Part shown: one piece after another, positions 22,890-33,344 of the stretch
Layout: each line of letters begins with the position of its first letter
How positions within the stretch are numbered: the stretch's first letter is position 1
NCBI RefSeq assembly: GCF_031755915.1
Contig: NC_083389.1
Location: 24,799,001-24,863,000, forward strand
From: Ziziphus jujuba
Taxonomy: Eukaryota > Streptophyta > Magnoliopsida > Rosales > Rhamnaceae
DNA: 64,000 bases
Direction: 5' to 3'
Position numbers and translations under genes: made by a program
The notes under the pieces: model-generated
The model's input: only the letters and a program-made list of their open reading frames with translations
What the model was told of the DNA's origin: nothing
The model's database searches: none

Positions 22890-23640
22890 GAAATCTAGGA
22901 TTTTGATAGGAGAAAAAAATTGCAAAGAGGTGGTGGAAAAGAAAAGGGAAAAAAAAAATAAGATAAAGAGAAAAGGAAGTGAGGAAAAGAAAAAAGAAAG
23001 GAAGAAAAAACAAAAAAATGAAAAAGAAAAAGAAAGAAGTAAAACGTTGGTGAAGGAGAAGAGAAGAGCTAGGTTTTGACAAGAAAAAAGAAATTGCAGA
23101 GAGGTGGTGAAAAAGAAAGGGGGCAAAAAAAAAGGAAGTAAGGCAAGGACAAAATTAAGGAAGAAAAAACCAAAAAAAAAAAAAAAGAAGTAAAATGTTG
23201 ATGAAGGAGAAAAGAAGAGTCGGGTTTTGACAGGAAAAAAGAAATTGCAGAGAGGTTATTAAAAAGAAAGGAAAAAAAAAGGAAGTCAGGAAAAGACAAA
23301 AGAAAGAAGAAGAAGTAAAATGTTGATGAAGGAGAATAGAAGAGTTGGTGGGTTTTGAAGGGAGAAAAGATATTGCATAGAGGTGATGGAAAAAAAAAAG
23401 GAAACAAAAAATAAAATAATAAAGAAAACAAAGTGAGGAAAAGACAAAAAAAAAAGGAAGAAAAAAGAAGAAAAAGAAGAAACAGGAGAAGAAGTAAACG
23501 TTGATGAAGGAGGAAAGAATAGCTGGGTTGCAGGAGTAAACTTTGTAGGAGTAGACTTTGCAGGAGCTTTTGGAAGACTGAAGGAGTTTTTGATGGTAAA
23601 AGAAAGAAAAAACCAAAAAAAAAAAACATAAAAAAGAAGT
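22890..23640. repeat. polypurine tandem-repeat block
   Basis: About 750 bp are almost wholly purine on the plus strand. They are built from four to five degenerate units of roughly 125-170 bp. Each unit has ATTGCAGAGAGGT (near 22918, 23091, 23244, 23370) and GTTGATGAAGGAG (near 23046, 23197, 23320, 23500), separated by A/G tracts of changing length. The Lys/Glu-rich or Phe/Ser/Leu-rich open frames across it are composition artefacts. It directly abuts the AHL exon. Confidence 0.85.
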
Positions 23641-23744
23641 TTAATTTTGACATAAAGGTGTTTTAGGAATATCAAAAAATGAGAGGGTAAAACAAAAAGT
23701 TTGATAATTTGAAGGGTATGAATTGTTAAGACACTTCAAATAAA

Positions 23745-23764
23745 GATATTGGGCCAAATTCTCC
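23745..23764 (-). repeat. right terminal inverted repeat of the MULE-like element
   Basis: Reverse complement reads GGAGAATTTGGCCCAATATC. The 9-bp target duplication AAGAAAAAA follows at 23765-23773. Confidence 0.6.
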
Positions 23765-23929
23765 AAGAAAAAAATGGACTATGAGGAACGTAATATTATG
23801 GATTGTAGTGGGACTTTTTCTTCTTTATATTCCATCAGTCCATTAAATTGTGAAAAAGAAGCTAAAGGCCAGGTGTTCAACAAAGGGAATTCTCTAATCA
23901 TCTTATGTGAAAGTTGTTGCAAGAAATAA
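23765..23929 (+). pseudogene. LINE ORF1 C-terminal end, after the MULE-like insertion
   Basis: Beginning MDYEERNIMDCSGTFSSLYS, this continues the frame that is open up to 14665 and ends at a stop (23927-23929). The open stretch beyond both junctions supports the insertion model. The segment 23930-24068 is the ORF1/ORF2 spacer. Confidence 0.6.
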
Positions 23930-24068
23930 GAATTCTAATTTAGCTGTTTTATAATAATCTGGTTCATCATTTCCTACAGGTGAGATTGAAAAGAATTTAG
24001 AGACTACTATAGAATCAGCGATTATTTATGGAGATGCTTCCCAAAGAATCTAAAAGAACAAGGAGGCA

Positions 24069-24685
24069 GACTTTATCATGCTCCCAAGTGCTATAAGACT
24101 TTTATCTTGGAACTGCCGTGGAATAATTTGTTCATAGGTAGTGAGAACCCTAAGGACTTTAGTGACGAAGAATAAGCCAGATTTGATTTTTCTTATGGAA
24201 ACCAAAGCAAACAAAGATTTTTTTTTTGGTCAATATAAGCAAGAAGATGAGGTATGATAATTTTTACATAGGCGGACTTTATCATGCTCCCAAGTGCTAT
24301 AAGACTTTTATCTTGGAACTGCCGTGGAATAATTTGTTCATAGGCAGTGAGAACCATAAGGACTTTAGTGACGAAGAATAAGCCAGATTTGATTTTTCTT
24401 ATGGAAACCAAAGCAAACAAAGATTTTTATTTTTTTTTGTCAATATAAGCAAGAAGATGAGGTATGATAATTTTTACATAGGCGGACTTTATCATGCTCC
24501 CAAGTGCTATAAGACTTTTATCTTGGAACTGCCGTGGAATAATTTGTTCATAGGTAATGAGAACCCTAAGGACTTTAGTGACGAAGAATAAGCCAGATTT
24601 GATTTTTCTTATGGAAACCAAAGCAAACAAAGATTTTTTTTTTTTGTCAATATAAGCAAGAAGATGAGGTATGATAATTTTTACT
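24069..24685 (+). repeat. tandem triplication inside the LINE endonuclease
   Basis: Three copies of about 206-210 bp start at 24069, 24275 and 24485 with GACTTTATCATGCTCCCAAG. They differ by only a few substitutions and by the length of a poly(T) run. Only the third copy reads on into the rest of the endonuclease. The high identity means the triplication is much younger than the LINE. Confidence 0.9.
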
Positions 24686-25021
24686 ATGTAGACCCATCAA
24701 GGAGAGCTAGAGTCCTCAGTTTATGTTGGTGCAATGATCTTGGCATCCACATTATTACTTTTCAAAGCATTTGATTGTTACAGTAATTAATGATAGTTTA
24801 CTCTCATCTCGATGGCTTTTATGCTATATTCATGGTCCATATAGTTGCAAAGGAAAACTAATTTTCTAAGGAGTTGTCTCAATTTATTTTAAGTATGGGA
24901 TCTAGAAGGTTGATATGTATTGGAGACTTTAACGAAATTTCTGGAGATAATGAAAAGCAAGGAGCCTAATCACGTAGAAACAGTTAAAATTTTCTCATGT
25001 CTTTTATATAGATGATAGGTG
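24069..25021 (+). pseudogene. LINE ORF2 endonuclease domain remnant
   Basis: An APE-type endonuclease N-terminus reads LLSWNCRGI (catalytic Asn), then KPDLIFLMETKA (catalytic Glu). After the triplicated segment it continues RYDNFYYVDPSRRARVLSLC and RRLICIGDFNEISGDNEKQG, with the D and N of GDFNE kept. It runs to FIDD-like sequence at 25021, where the copia inserts. The domain nicks target DNA to prime reverse transcription. Internal stops and the triplication show it is dead. Confidence 0.85.
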
Positions 25022-25455
25022 TGTTAGTGCTACCATAATATAAACAATTTAATATGCATCAACTATAGCACTTTAATTCTAAGATCTTCACACACATAAT
25101 TACAAAACTATATTTAATTAAATAACTAACCTTGTAAAAGTGGCCATTAATTTATCAAATCTACCTGCAAAATAGAACACAAAAGTAACAGAAATAGTGC
25201 CTAATGGATATACTACTCTCTAACCTTTCTCCCTCATGTTTTCACCTAATAGCCATCATGGATACCGTAAAACCCTAATAATTCAATATGTGAATCATAT
25301 ATATCACATGTGACTCATTCCCAATTTATTTATATATACGAAATAATTAATAAATGATAATAGTAGTAATAATAATATAATATAATAATAAAATAGGGAA
25401 TAAGTCAATTGAGCTTCTAGAGAGAATATGTTTTTCCGTCCAATGGGCCAACTGA
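25022..25455 (-). repeat. copia 3' LTR (left copy)
   Basis: Aligns with 30030-30473 with few differences, starting TGTTAGTGCTACCATAATAT. Beyond 25455 the two copies stop matching. The left LTR therefore lacks the terminal 130 bp of the right copy, or has lost it by recombination. Confidence 0.85.
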
Positions 25456-27250
25456 GCACTTTTCATGCCATAAACTTAGTCTAGGTAATAGAGATTTACC
25501 TTACCACGTGCAATCCCCCAACACACGATACTGTTTCATTTAGGCATATTACATACTGAAAGAGTATGACAACATACTCAAACTAGGTAGTAGGGATCCA
25601 TCATGGTACCTATGGATCAACGTACACATATACATAGAGGCTAAAATCTCATACAGGGCTGCTAGCATAAGGAGCAATAATATGTGGAATAAACATTTCA
25701 TAACAATGATCCACATACATAAATGTATTACTCACAAGGTAATACTTAATCATATAACACATAAAGCATGGATATTATTGCAGATTACAAAACTCCCGCT
25801 GAGCTATAGCAATCTCAACTGCTACACACTCATATAGAGACATATGCTCCTCAAACAAGTCTATAAGCTAGCCTTTATTAGTGGGTCTGCCACCATGTTA
25901 TAACAGGCGTCTACACAACAAAAATAAGACTCTCATCAAAATGATACCCGTATAACAGAGGTGCACCCAAAAGCATGTATCATACTCTCAAAACATGTCA
26001 TATACTTTGCCTCTATAATCAATGAAGCTATAAGTGCTTGTCCAACACTTCATAAAATAGCTTCTAGTGCCATGATAAGTAACATCCCCAGTATTTAAAG
26101 GTTTAACCATCTATACAACCATCATAATCAGCTCACAAGACCCCATTGCATTAAAGTAATGATGCGCTGATCTCAAAACTAAAAAATGGTTGTTTCGTAG
26201 TACACATAATCGAGACTACTCAAGCATTTACAGGAACACACCCACAACATAAATAATATCCAATGATGTGCAATCTTGAGTGAACAAAAAACTGATAAAT
26301 GCAAAAGAATATTGGGATATTATAATTTGTCCTTTTAATCACTCTCTCATTCTTGGGTTATAAACCCCTAGAGAGTTTATTATTGATACCACCAATACTT
26401 TATTAGGAGAATATTATGCATATTAAGACTCAACATAATCCTATCAACATAGACTCTAACTAAGATAATTATAATACACAATTAGCCTTACCTTAAAGAA
26501 TCTTTATTTCTAGTACTAATGAAACCACTTTAAGATCCTTCATATCAAAATGGCTACACTACAACAAATTTGTTTTAGTCAATAGGTCAGTATCACTGAA
26601 AGCTAATAGTATTTCTTCGACATACAATATTATAAATATTAAATTACTCCCACTAACCCTTAAATATATGCAAAAAAAACAATATTCTCTTTAAAACTAT
26701 TCTAGATGACAACTTAATCAAAAAATTAAAATACCATTATCACAAGGCTTACTTAAGATCATAAATAGATCCTTTAAGCTTACAAAATAAATTTTCATTC
26801 CCCACTACTTGGAAGCCAACTGGTTGGACTATATATATACACACAATCAAATACAAAATTTTCATTTAAGAAAACAGTTATGACATCAATTAGATGCCAC
26901 TCCAAGTCAAGGTTAACCATAATTACCATAATAATTCTAAAAATATCATTTGTATTCAACAAGTTTGCTACCTTCAGGCAACTAAATCAAAAGACACACT
27001 GAACTGCTTATTAGCTTCCTCATAAGTGACTAAATACAATTCATCACTTATGTTAAACTCATGTTTCTGTAAATAAACCTCATAGTTATCAGGTATAATA
27101 AATTTTTGAACCCTCTGTTACCTTCTCAAAATGCATACATTATCATAACCAAAATATTTCATTCTATCTCAATGGGTTCAATCCTAACTGACTATTAGTT
27201 CCATAAATTTATGGGACAACAAAAAAAAAACCTCTGGAAGGAACATTAAT
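25456..27250 (-). pseudogene. copia RNase H and reverse-transcriptase remnant
   Basis: The minus-strand translation is broken, but near 26480-26580 it shows FDMKDLKVVSLVLEIKI, the conserved block after the copia RT active site. RNase H-like fragments lie at about 25900-26250 and RT N-terminal fragments at 26850-27200. No long open frame remains. Confidence 0.6.
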
Positions 27251-27349
27251 AGTGGGAATCAATATAACTTCCTCCCTAAAAACAAGCATTTTTGGACCTT
27301 TACTCTCACCAAAACTAAAACAACCTTAAAATAAACAGCTATATTTTGC

Positions 27350-27815
27350 TTAATGACATTGATTGTAAAAGATGAACAATGAAATCCAGAAACCTTGAAT
27401 CCTTTTATAAGAACCAACAAAATAACCATTAAAGATTTTAGGGTCTAACTTTTTAATATCAAAATTATACATCATAACATCAACTTTAGAACCCCATAAC
27501 CAAGAAATGGTGTAAACTATGCATAACTTGCTACCCACAAGGAAAAATGGCAAATTAAAGTTTGCCAACACACACCACACCATATCCTTCAACTTCTTAT
27601 TCTTCTAAAGCTTCATCTTCATCTTGAATTCCTTAAAGACAACTAAGATATCTAATTTTTTCATAAATAATCTCAATATATCCATAATAGGAGAAATAAT
27701 CAACAGAGGTAATAAAATATCGATAGTCTTTCAAAGTAGGTGGTATACAGAAAATATAGAGATCAATACCACAACATAAAGAATTATTACAAAATTTTAG
27801 CACATACAAAAGCAA
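27350..27815 (-). pseudogene. copia integrase remnant
   Basis: The minus-strand fragment at 27815-27633 reads DYRYFITSVDYFSYYGYIEI, equivalent to YFITFIDDYSRYGY of the integrase core, with the second Asp of the DD pair changed to Tyr. The fragment at 27592-27350 ends KLDPKIFNGYFVGSYKRIQG, the integrase C-terminal KLDPK...FVGY...G block. Order and strand agree with the LTR-based orientation. Confidence 0.8.
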
Positions 27816-30014
27816 CTATAGGAGTAACAACAATGAAATAAGGAAATTAATACAAGAAGCAACTTATACACCAAATTACCATAAAATACCACATGAAGTC
27901 TCAAGCAACTTATTATTCCTTATCAAGATCCATGAGATCGATATAATAAGGGTAAAGTTTCAAAATAAGTCATTCACACCACTAATTCTATCTTACACAA
28001 TACAAATCAATAAATCCAAATAGTGGTGTTTCTTAATTTATCAAAATTGATAAGTTTTCTACTAATCGTAAAGAGCTTATGAACAGTATTTAAAGAACAT
28101 AATGCATAAATATAGATTTATGCAAGTGATTTCTATGACCATCACTTAACACTCATACAAGTACTTAAGGTCTTTATACAATATTTAACCTCGACAATAT
28201 TATAAATATATGGCATCTCTGGTGGTCCAATTTTCCAAAGTCAAATATTATCAGAATTTTTTGACATTTTTGATAATTAGTCCATTCAATTTTATCATAG
28301 CATTCATAGGCAGAGTGTTAAGGGTGCTCCCAGCTGTGAAATAGCAAATAGCAGGAATGCAATACATCACAAGGACTATGCAAATACTATCTTTCTAGCC
28401 CCTTTCAATCATATCAAAACATATAATATCGCTAGGGTCGTCATAGCACAAAGGATATAGGCTAGGGATAGTCAACTAAATTACCACAATAAAATGCATT
28501 GAACTAAGTCACCGACAGGGTAACTTAGAACCTGCAATTCATGGTATTTAATCAACTTCTACTGTCATTTCAAGCATCCTACCAAGTAATCAAACCACCG
28601 ACAAGGTAGCTTAATCACCTGTGTGGACCCTAATTCATAAGTGGGAGAGAAAATGAGTTACATTGGCAATTTCATGATATAGACAAATTAAGCCTCACAA
28701 TAAGTGAGTACTTGAAATTCCATACCACTATGCCAACTAGGTATGAAGCCTCATGACAATTAATAGTTTGGACATACCAAATCTTGTGACAGACAAACAC
28801 TTAGAAAATCGTCACTACTATGTCAAACATAGCATAAAACTTTTCGATGGACAATTTAACCAACAATATTTAATTTAAATATTGGGCATTTTAATCAAAT
28901 AAACTGAGAATGGGGATAATTTTACATAAAGTAACAATAGCATAAATAAATAAATAACATAAAATTTCAGAATGAATTGGCTAAATGATTTTTTTTTTAA
29001 TTTGTAATGGAGATAAATTTCCACAAAATAAAAATAAATAAATAAGTAGATAAAACCACATATAAAAGATAAATAAGAAAAATAAATCAGTTTTTTTTTT
29101 TATCTTTAATCGATTGCTTACGTCAGCAAACATATGCTGACGTTAGCACACCTCTAACCTCTAGTCAGGTCACGGGTCGACCCGCTTTGCTAATAAATGG
29201 GTTGCACAACCCGCCTCTCCAACCAGGCTAGAACCTTCAAATTGGCCTCTTTTCCAAGCCATATTTTCACCGTCCTATTGGCCTCGGTGTGAGAAACATA
29301 ACCCACGCATCTATTTTGGCAAAAATTAACCAAAAAACAATGCCCAAACCCAGGTTTCGATCTGCCATGGGTTTCTCCATTTTTGCCCAGATTTTCACAT
29401 GTTTTCAAACCAAAAGAAACTCCAAAATGAATCCATTCAGCCCAAAAAAACAAATTTTCCCCTTTTTTTTTTAAATGCCAAATACGCATTTAGCCATAGG
29501 TTTCTTTTGTTTTATTTATTTTTGGATTTCAAAGGGTTTTCATACCCAGTTTTGGAAGTACTAAACAATTCCATTCAAAACGAAAAATAATTTTCCATAA
29601 TGCCCAGGTCTCAATTGGTGTAGAAATTACTATTTGTTTCCAAAATTTTGTAATAAACTATATACTGAACCTAAAAGAAATCCCATTTCCATATAACACA
29701 TATATACATATATATATATATACACACACACACATAATTAAGGGCTCCAGGAAAAATAAAAAGTAGAGGATCGAAAAGAAATAAAATTAATAAATTCAAG
29801 ATGTTTCTTTCTTTTTTTTTTTTAATTCGATGTGTTCAAGTTAAATCATACAACTCAATACGTCATGCAAAACACATAGAGATCATAAAATACCCATATG
29901 ACTTAATAGATGATAAACAACAATCATAAAATAAATTGTGGTTCTTATAAATCACAATCATACAAAACTCATATATATGGCAGATCATGAAAAACAGTTA
30001 AACATATGATCTTA
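27816..30014 (-). other. gag and leader region of the copia element, decayed
   Basis: By position this should hold gag and the 5' leader of the antisense copia. No gag motif could be read with confidence. A moderately GC-rich patch at 29150-29420 stands out from the AT-rich remainder and has an open stretch of 99 codons with no recognisable homologue. A (TA)n/(CA)n run lies at about 29697-29733. Confidence 0.35.
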
Positions 30015-30027
30015 GGCTCTGATACCA
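30015..30027 (-). other. primer-binding site (initiator Met tRNA)
   Basis: GGCTCTGATACCA on the plus strand is the complement of TGGTATCAGAGCC. It lies two bases inside the right LTR, giving the minus-strand orientation of the element. Confidence 0.85.
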
Positions 30028-30029
30028 AT

Positions 30030-30604
30030 TGTTAGTGCTACCATAATATAAACAATTTAATATGCATCAACTATAGCACTTTAATTCTAGGATCTTCACA
30101 CACATAATTACAGAACTGTATTTAATTAAATAACTAACCTTATAAACACAGCCATTAAGTTATCAAATCTACTTGCAAAACAGAACACAAAAGTAACAAA
30201 ATAGTACCTAATGGATACACTATTCTCTAACCTTTCTCCCTCATGTTTCACTTAATAGGCATCATGGATAGCTCAAAACCCTAATAATTCAATATGTGAA
30301 TCACATATATCACACGTGACTCATTCCCAATTTATTTATATATATACAAAATAATTAATATATAATAATAGTAGTAATAATAATATAATATAATAATAGT
30401 ATAATACAAAACAGGGAATAAGTCAATTGGGCTTCTAGAGAGAATAGGTTATTCAGTCCAATGAGCCAACTGAAGTATTATAAAGAGTGTGTGACCAAAG
30501 ACTTTACTAAAAAGTTCAATAAACAAGCCAATCTCATTACTGGTATAAACAAGCCCTGTAAGTGAGTTATATGATTATGGCTAGTCCACATAAAAATATC
30601 TAAC
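30030..30604 (-). repeat. copia 5' LTR (right copy)
   Basis: Shares 30030-30473 with the left LTR. The end at 30604 is inferred from the terminal CTAAC, which mirrors the TGTTAG start, and from the point where LINE coding sequence resumes (LDLGF at about 30611). Confidence 0.7.
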
Positions 30605-33330
30605 AAGTGCATTAGATTTGGGCTTTTAAAGCTAGAAATATACGTGGTTTAATCAAAGAATGTGATTAACTAATATTCAAGAAAGGCTATATGAGCTATT
30701 TATAATGTGGATTGGCAATTATTATTTACAAAAGCTTTAGTTTCTCATGTGTTAGATGGCTCTTCTGATTACAAGCCAATTTTATTGAAATTGGTTACCG
30801 ATGATTTTTCTGAACCTAAGCCCTTCAAACTTTTAGATGCTTGGTTAAGGGACAAAAGTTGCTCAAATGTTAATTTCTATATCCTGGCAAGGTATTTATC
30901 AAGTTCTCAAAGATCTTATAAAAAAATGAAAAAAGTATAGGAAGGTCTTAAAATTTTGAACAAGACACAGTTTGGATATATTCATAGGAGAACTATGAGA
31001 CTGAAATATAAATTAAAGAGTTCAACAAAACAAGCCTTCAGCATAGAATATTTTATTTGAGTGAAATCACATATTAGGGTCAATGAGTTTCGCCTTTGTT
31101 TGGAAACCATGTGGAGAAAAAAATAAAGAGAAATTTTGCTAAAAAGGGGGATTAAAGCTATCAATGTTGAAAGATTCATTAGGATCATGGTTGGATAGCA
31201 GAGAAAAGATTAATGATCACTTGGTGAAGCACATGAAGCATATTATTTATTCTACCTTTTATTTTATTGGTGAGGTGCTTTCTTATTTATTCCACCTGGT
31301 TATTGCTAATGAAGAGAATTTCAAGCTTTGCTAGGTCCTAGAAGATAAGAAGATGCAGAAAATAGTTCTTAAGATGAATCTTCATAAGGCATTGGATCCG
31401 GATGGTATGTCTACTTGCTTTTATCAAGCTTTTTAGGATATTGTTCATGATGATCAAGTTGCTAAATGTGTTCAAGAATTTTTTGTTTGTGGTGAGATGT
31501 TTAAAGAAATTAATTCCACTTTTGTTATTTTTATTCCAACCTACTTCCTTTAATGAGCTTAGGCCAATCAACGTATACAATGTATCTTATAAAATCATTG
31601 CTAAGCTTTTTGCAAATAGGACAAAGGGTCTTTTGGACAGGTTTATTTCACATTTACAATACACTTTTATGTCAAATAGATGGATTACAAAAAATATGAT
31701 CCTTACTAATGAGATAATAGACTTTATGAACAAAACAAAAAGGTTGACAAGGTTAGCAACTATTAAAGTGGACATGAAAAAGGCCTTAAAATGGAATTTT
31801 CTTATTGCAATGTTGAAATGTCTTGGTTTTAGTCATATAGTTTGTGATTTAATATTTCAATGTGTCTTTACAGCCCCCTTTTCAATTTTACTGGATGGTA
31901 GTTCCTATGGGAGAATTTATCATTAATGAGGTCTAAGACAAGGTGATCCCCTTTCCCCTTAACTTTTTATTATTTGTTCATAAGTTCTTTCAAGATTGTT
32001 GGCTAAAAGGGAGGTGCCAGGAAAGATCCATGGGATTAAAATTGCAAGAATGATTCCTACTATATCTCATCAGTCTTTTGTAGATGATTTATTGTTGTTT
32101 TGTAGAGCTAAGAAAAATGATTGTCATAATTTAAAAAAGATAATGGATCAATATTGTGCTTGGTCAGGTTAAGTCATGAATTTAAAAAATCTATTATGCT
32201 TTTCTCTCATAATACTAATAACAATTTGCTAATCTCTTTAAGGAGATGGGGTATTAAAAAGATGTGTAAAGATTCCAAGTATTTAATAGTTAAATTGTTT
32301 ATTGGAAGAAAAAAGTTTGAGGCTTTTGATGACGTAGATAAAGCTGCTTTGTTTATATGTAAGGAAGTAGATAGAGCTGCTAAGTCTTTTTGGTGGAAAG
32401 GAAGTTTACAAAAAGTTTTTTACATCTTAAGAGCTGGAACTTCTTATACAGGTGTAAGTTTGAAGCAGGCTGGGTTTTTGAAAAATGGAAAATGTTTTGT
32501 CAAAGCTTAGCTGGATTTAGTTAATAGAACTAGACAATGTGTGGTTAAATGTTTTAAAGCAATACATGGTGTTGGGAAAGATTTTTGCAGCACTGGTTTT
32601 AAACCTTCAGATTGTTGGAGATGAAAAAAGATTCTTTGCTCTCTGGAGCCTCCAATGAAAGGTGTTTGTTTCAAGGTCGAGAATGGAGCTTTTATGGACA
32701 TTTGGAAAGATCCATTGATCCCATGGAATGAAAATTTCAAAGTTATTCCAAATGTGGTAAGGGATGATTTGATCCCAAGGATGGTCTCCTCTATCTTTAA
32801 ACCTAAAACTATTGACTAGAATGAAGATAAAGTCTTGCAAATTTTTGAACCAAGATCAGCTTCAAATATTTTGAAAATTCATTAGCAAAGAATTGGCAAG
32901 CAAGATGGTCCAATTTGGTTGGGAAATAGGAATGGAAAATTACCTATCAAATCCATTTTCTTAATGGATAATGCAGGTTTAAATGGTGGATCTTTTAATT
33001 TATTGCTAAAAAGTATTTGGTCTCTTAAAATTCAAGAATTATTAAAGTTTATATTATGGGCTATTTTTTCCAAAACTCTTCCTGTTATGAATAATCTTTC
33101 TTCAAAGTTTCAAGGTGTTGAAATGGACTATCCAATTTGTGGCAAAGAGGTTGAAGAAGAAATTCATCTATTCTTTCATTGTGATTTTGCTCATACACTT
33201 TAGTGTGGTTGTTCATGGTGCTTAAGATCTAGTATGTTGATATTTCATTCTACAAATGAATTGATATCCTTTTTTTGTAATATTTTCTAGTAAAACGTTT
33301 AGTGATGAAAGATCTAAAGATGATGACAAT
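30605..33330 (+). pseudogene. LINE ORF2 reverse transcriptase and zinc-finger remnant
   Basis: After the copia the LINE resumes: LDLGF, KYTWFNQR, ERLYELF, then SHVLDGSSDYKPILLKL. The RT domain covers about 31380-32200: ELRPINVYNVSYKIIAKLFA, DMKKALKWNF, RQGDP at about 31937, and the catalytic box FVDD at 32077-32088. Downstream SKYLIVKLFIG matches the YLGxPL region. The C-terminal zinc-binding domain reads CGKEVEEEIHLFFHCDFAHT (33120-33195). Several stops and frameshifts make it non-functional, although the RT core is readable. Confidence 0.85.
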
Positions 33331-33344
33331 CACTAGTGCAATCA

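Larger units (their letters stand above)
14666..23764. mobile_element. MULE-like element with captured gene fragments (Pack-MULE candidate)
   Basis: The ends are inverted: left GAGAAATTTGGTCCAATACC, right (reverse complement) GGAGAATTTGGCCCAATATC, 15 of 20 matching. They are bounded by the 9-bp duplication AAGAAAAAA, the length typical of Mutator-like elements. The 9,099-bp interior has no recognisable transposase. It carries UGT80-like exons (+), coiled-coil exons (-), an inverted satellite-like array, and an AHL exon (-) next to a polypurine repeat block. That content fits a non-autonomous gene-capturing element. Alternatively, several insertions piled up inside a smaller MULE. Confidence 0.6.
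25022..30604 (-). mobile_element. Ty1/copia retrotransposon, antisense, inserted in the LINE
   Basis: Matching LTRs lie at 25022 and 30030. A primer-binding site abuts the inner side of the right LTR, so transcription runs right to left. Integrase and reverse-transcriptase remnants lie in the expected order. Outer ends are TGTTAG (25022) and CTAAC (30600-30604). The flanks AGGTG (25017-25021) and AAGTG (30605-30609) form an imperfect 5-bp target duplication. Joining them restores the LINE endonuclease sequence (DDGALDLGF-like, with one extra base). The pol genes are full of stops. Confidence 0.85.
13450..33335 (+). mobile_element. LINE (L1-like) retrotransposon split by two large insertions
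   Basis: Three blocks belong to one plus-strand LINE in the right order: ORF1 (13450-14665 and 23765-23929), ORF2 endonuclease (24069-25021), and ORF2 reverse transcriptase with zinc finger (30605-33330). The gaps are a 9.1-kb MULE-like element and a 5.6-kb copia, each with target duplications. Removing both leaves about 5.3 kb, the normal size for a plant L1. The reading frame runs on across both junctions, shifted by one base at the second. The 3' end lacks a visible poly(A) tail and abuts a gypsy relic near 33340. Confidence 0.8.

Noticed and set aside
22728..23653. Long Lys/Glu- or Phe/Ser/Leu-rich open frames on both strands
   Set aside because: They follow from a purine-only repeat block; only the AT-hook end at 22731-22889 has family features.
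29190..29489. 99-codon minus-strand frame as a gene
   Set aside because: It lies in the leader/gag region of the copia relic and shows no gag motif or other domain.
30015..30027. Possible tRNA gene end (GGCTCTGATACCA)
   Set aside because: No cloverleaf surrounds it; it is the inverted primer-binding site of the copia element.
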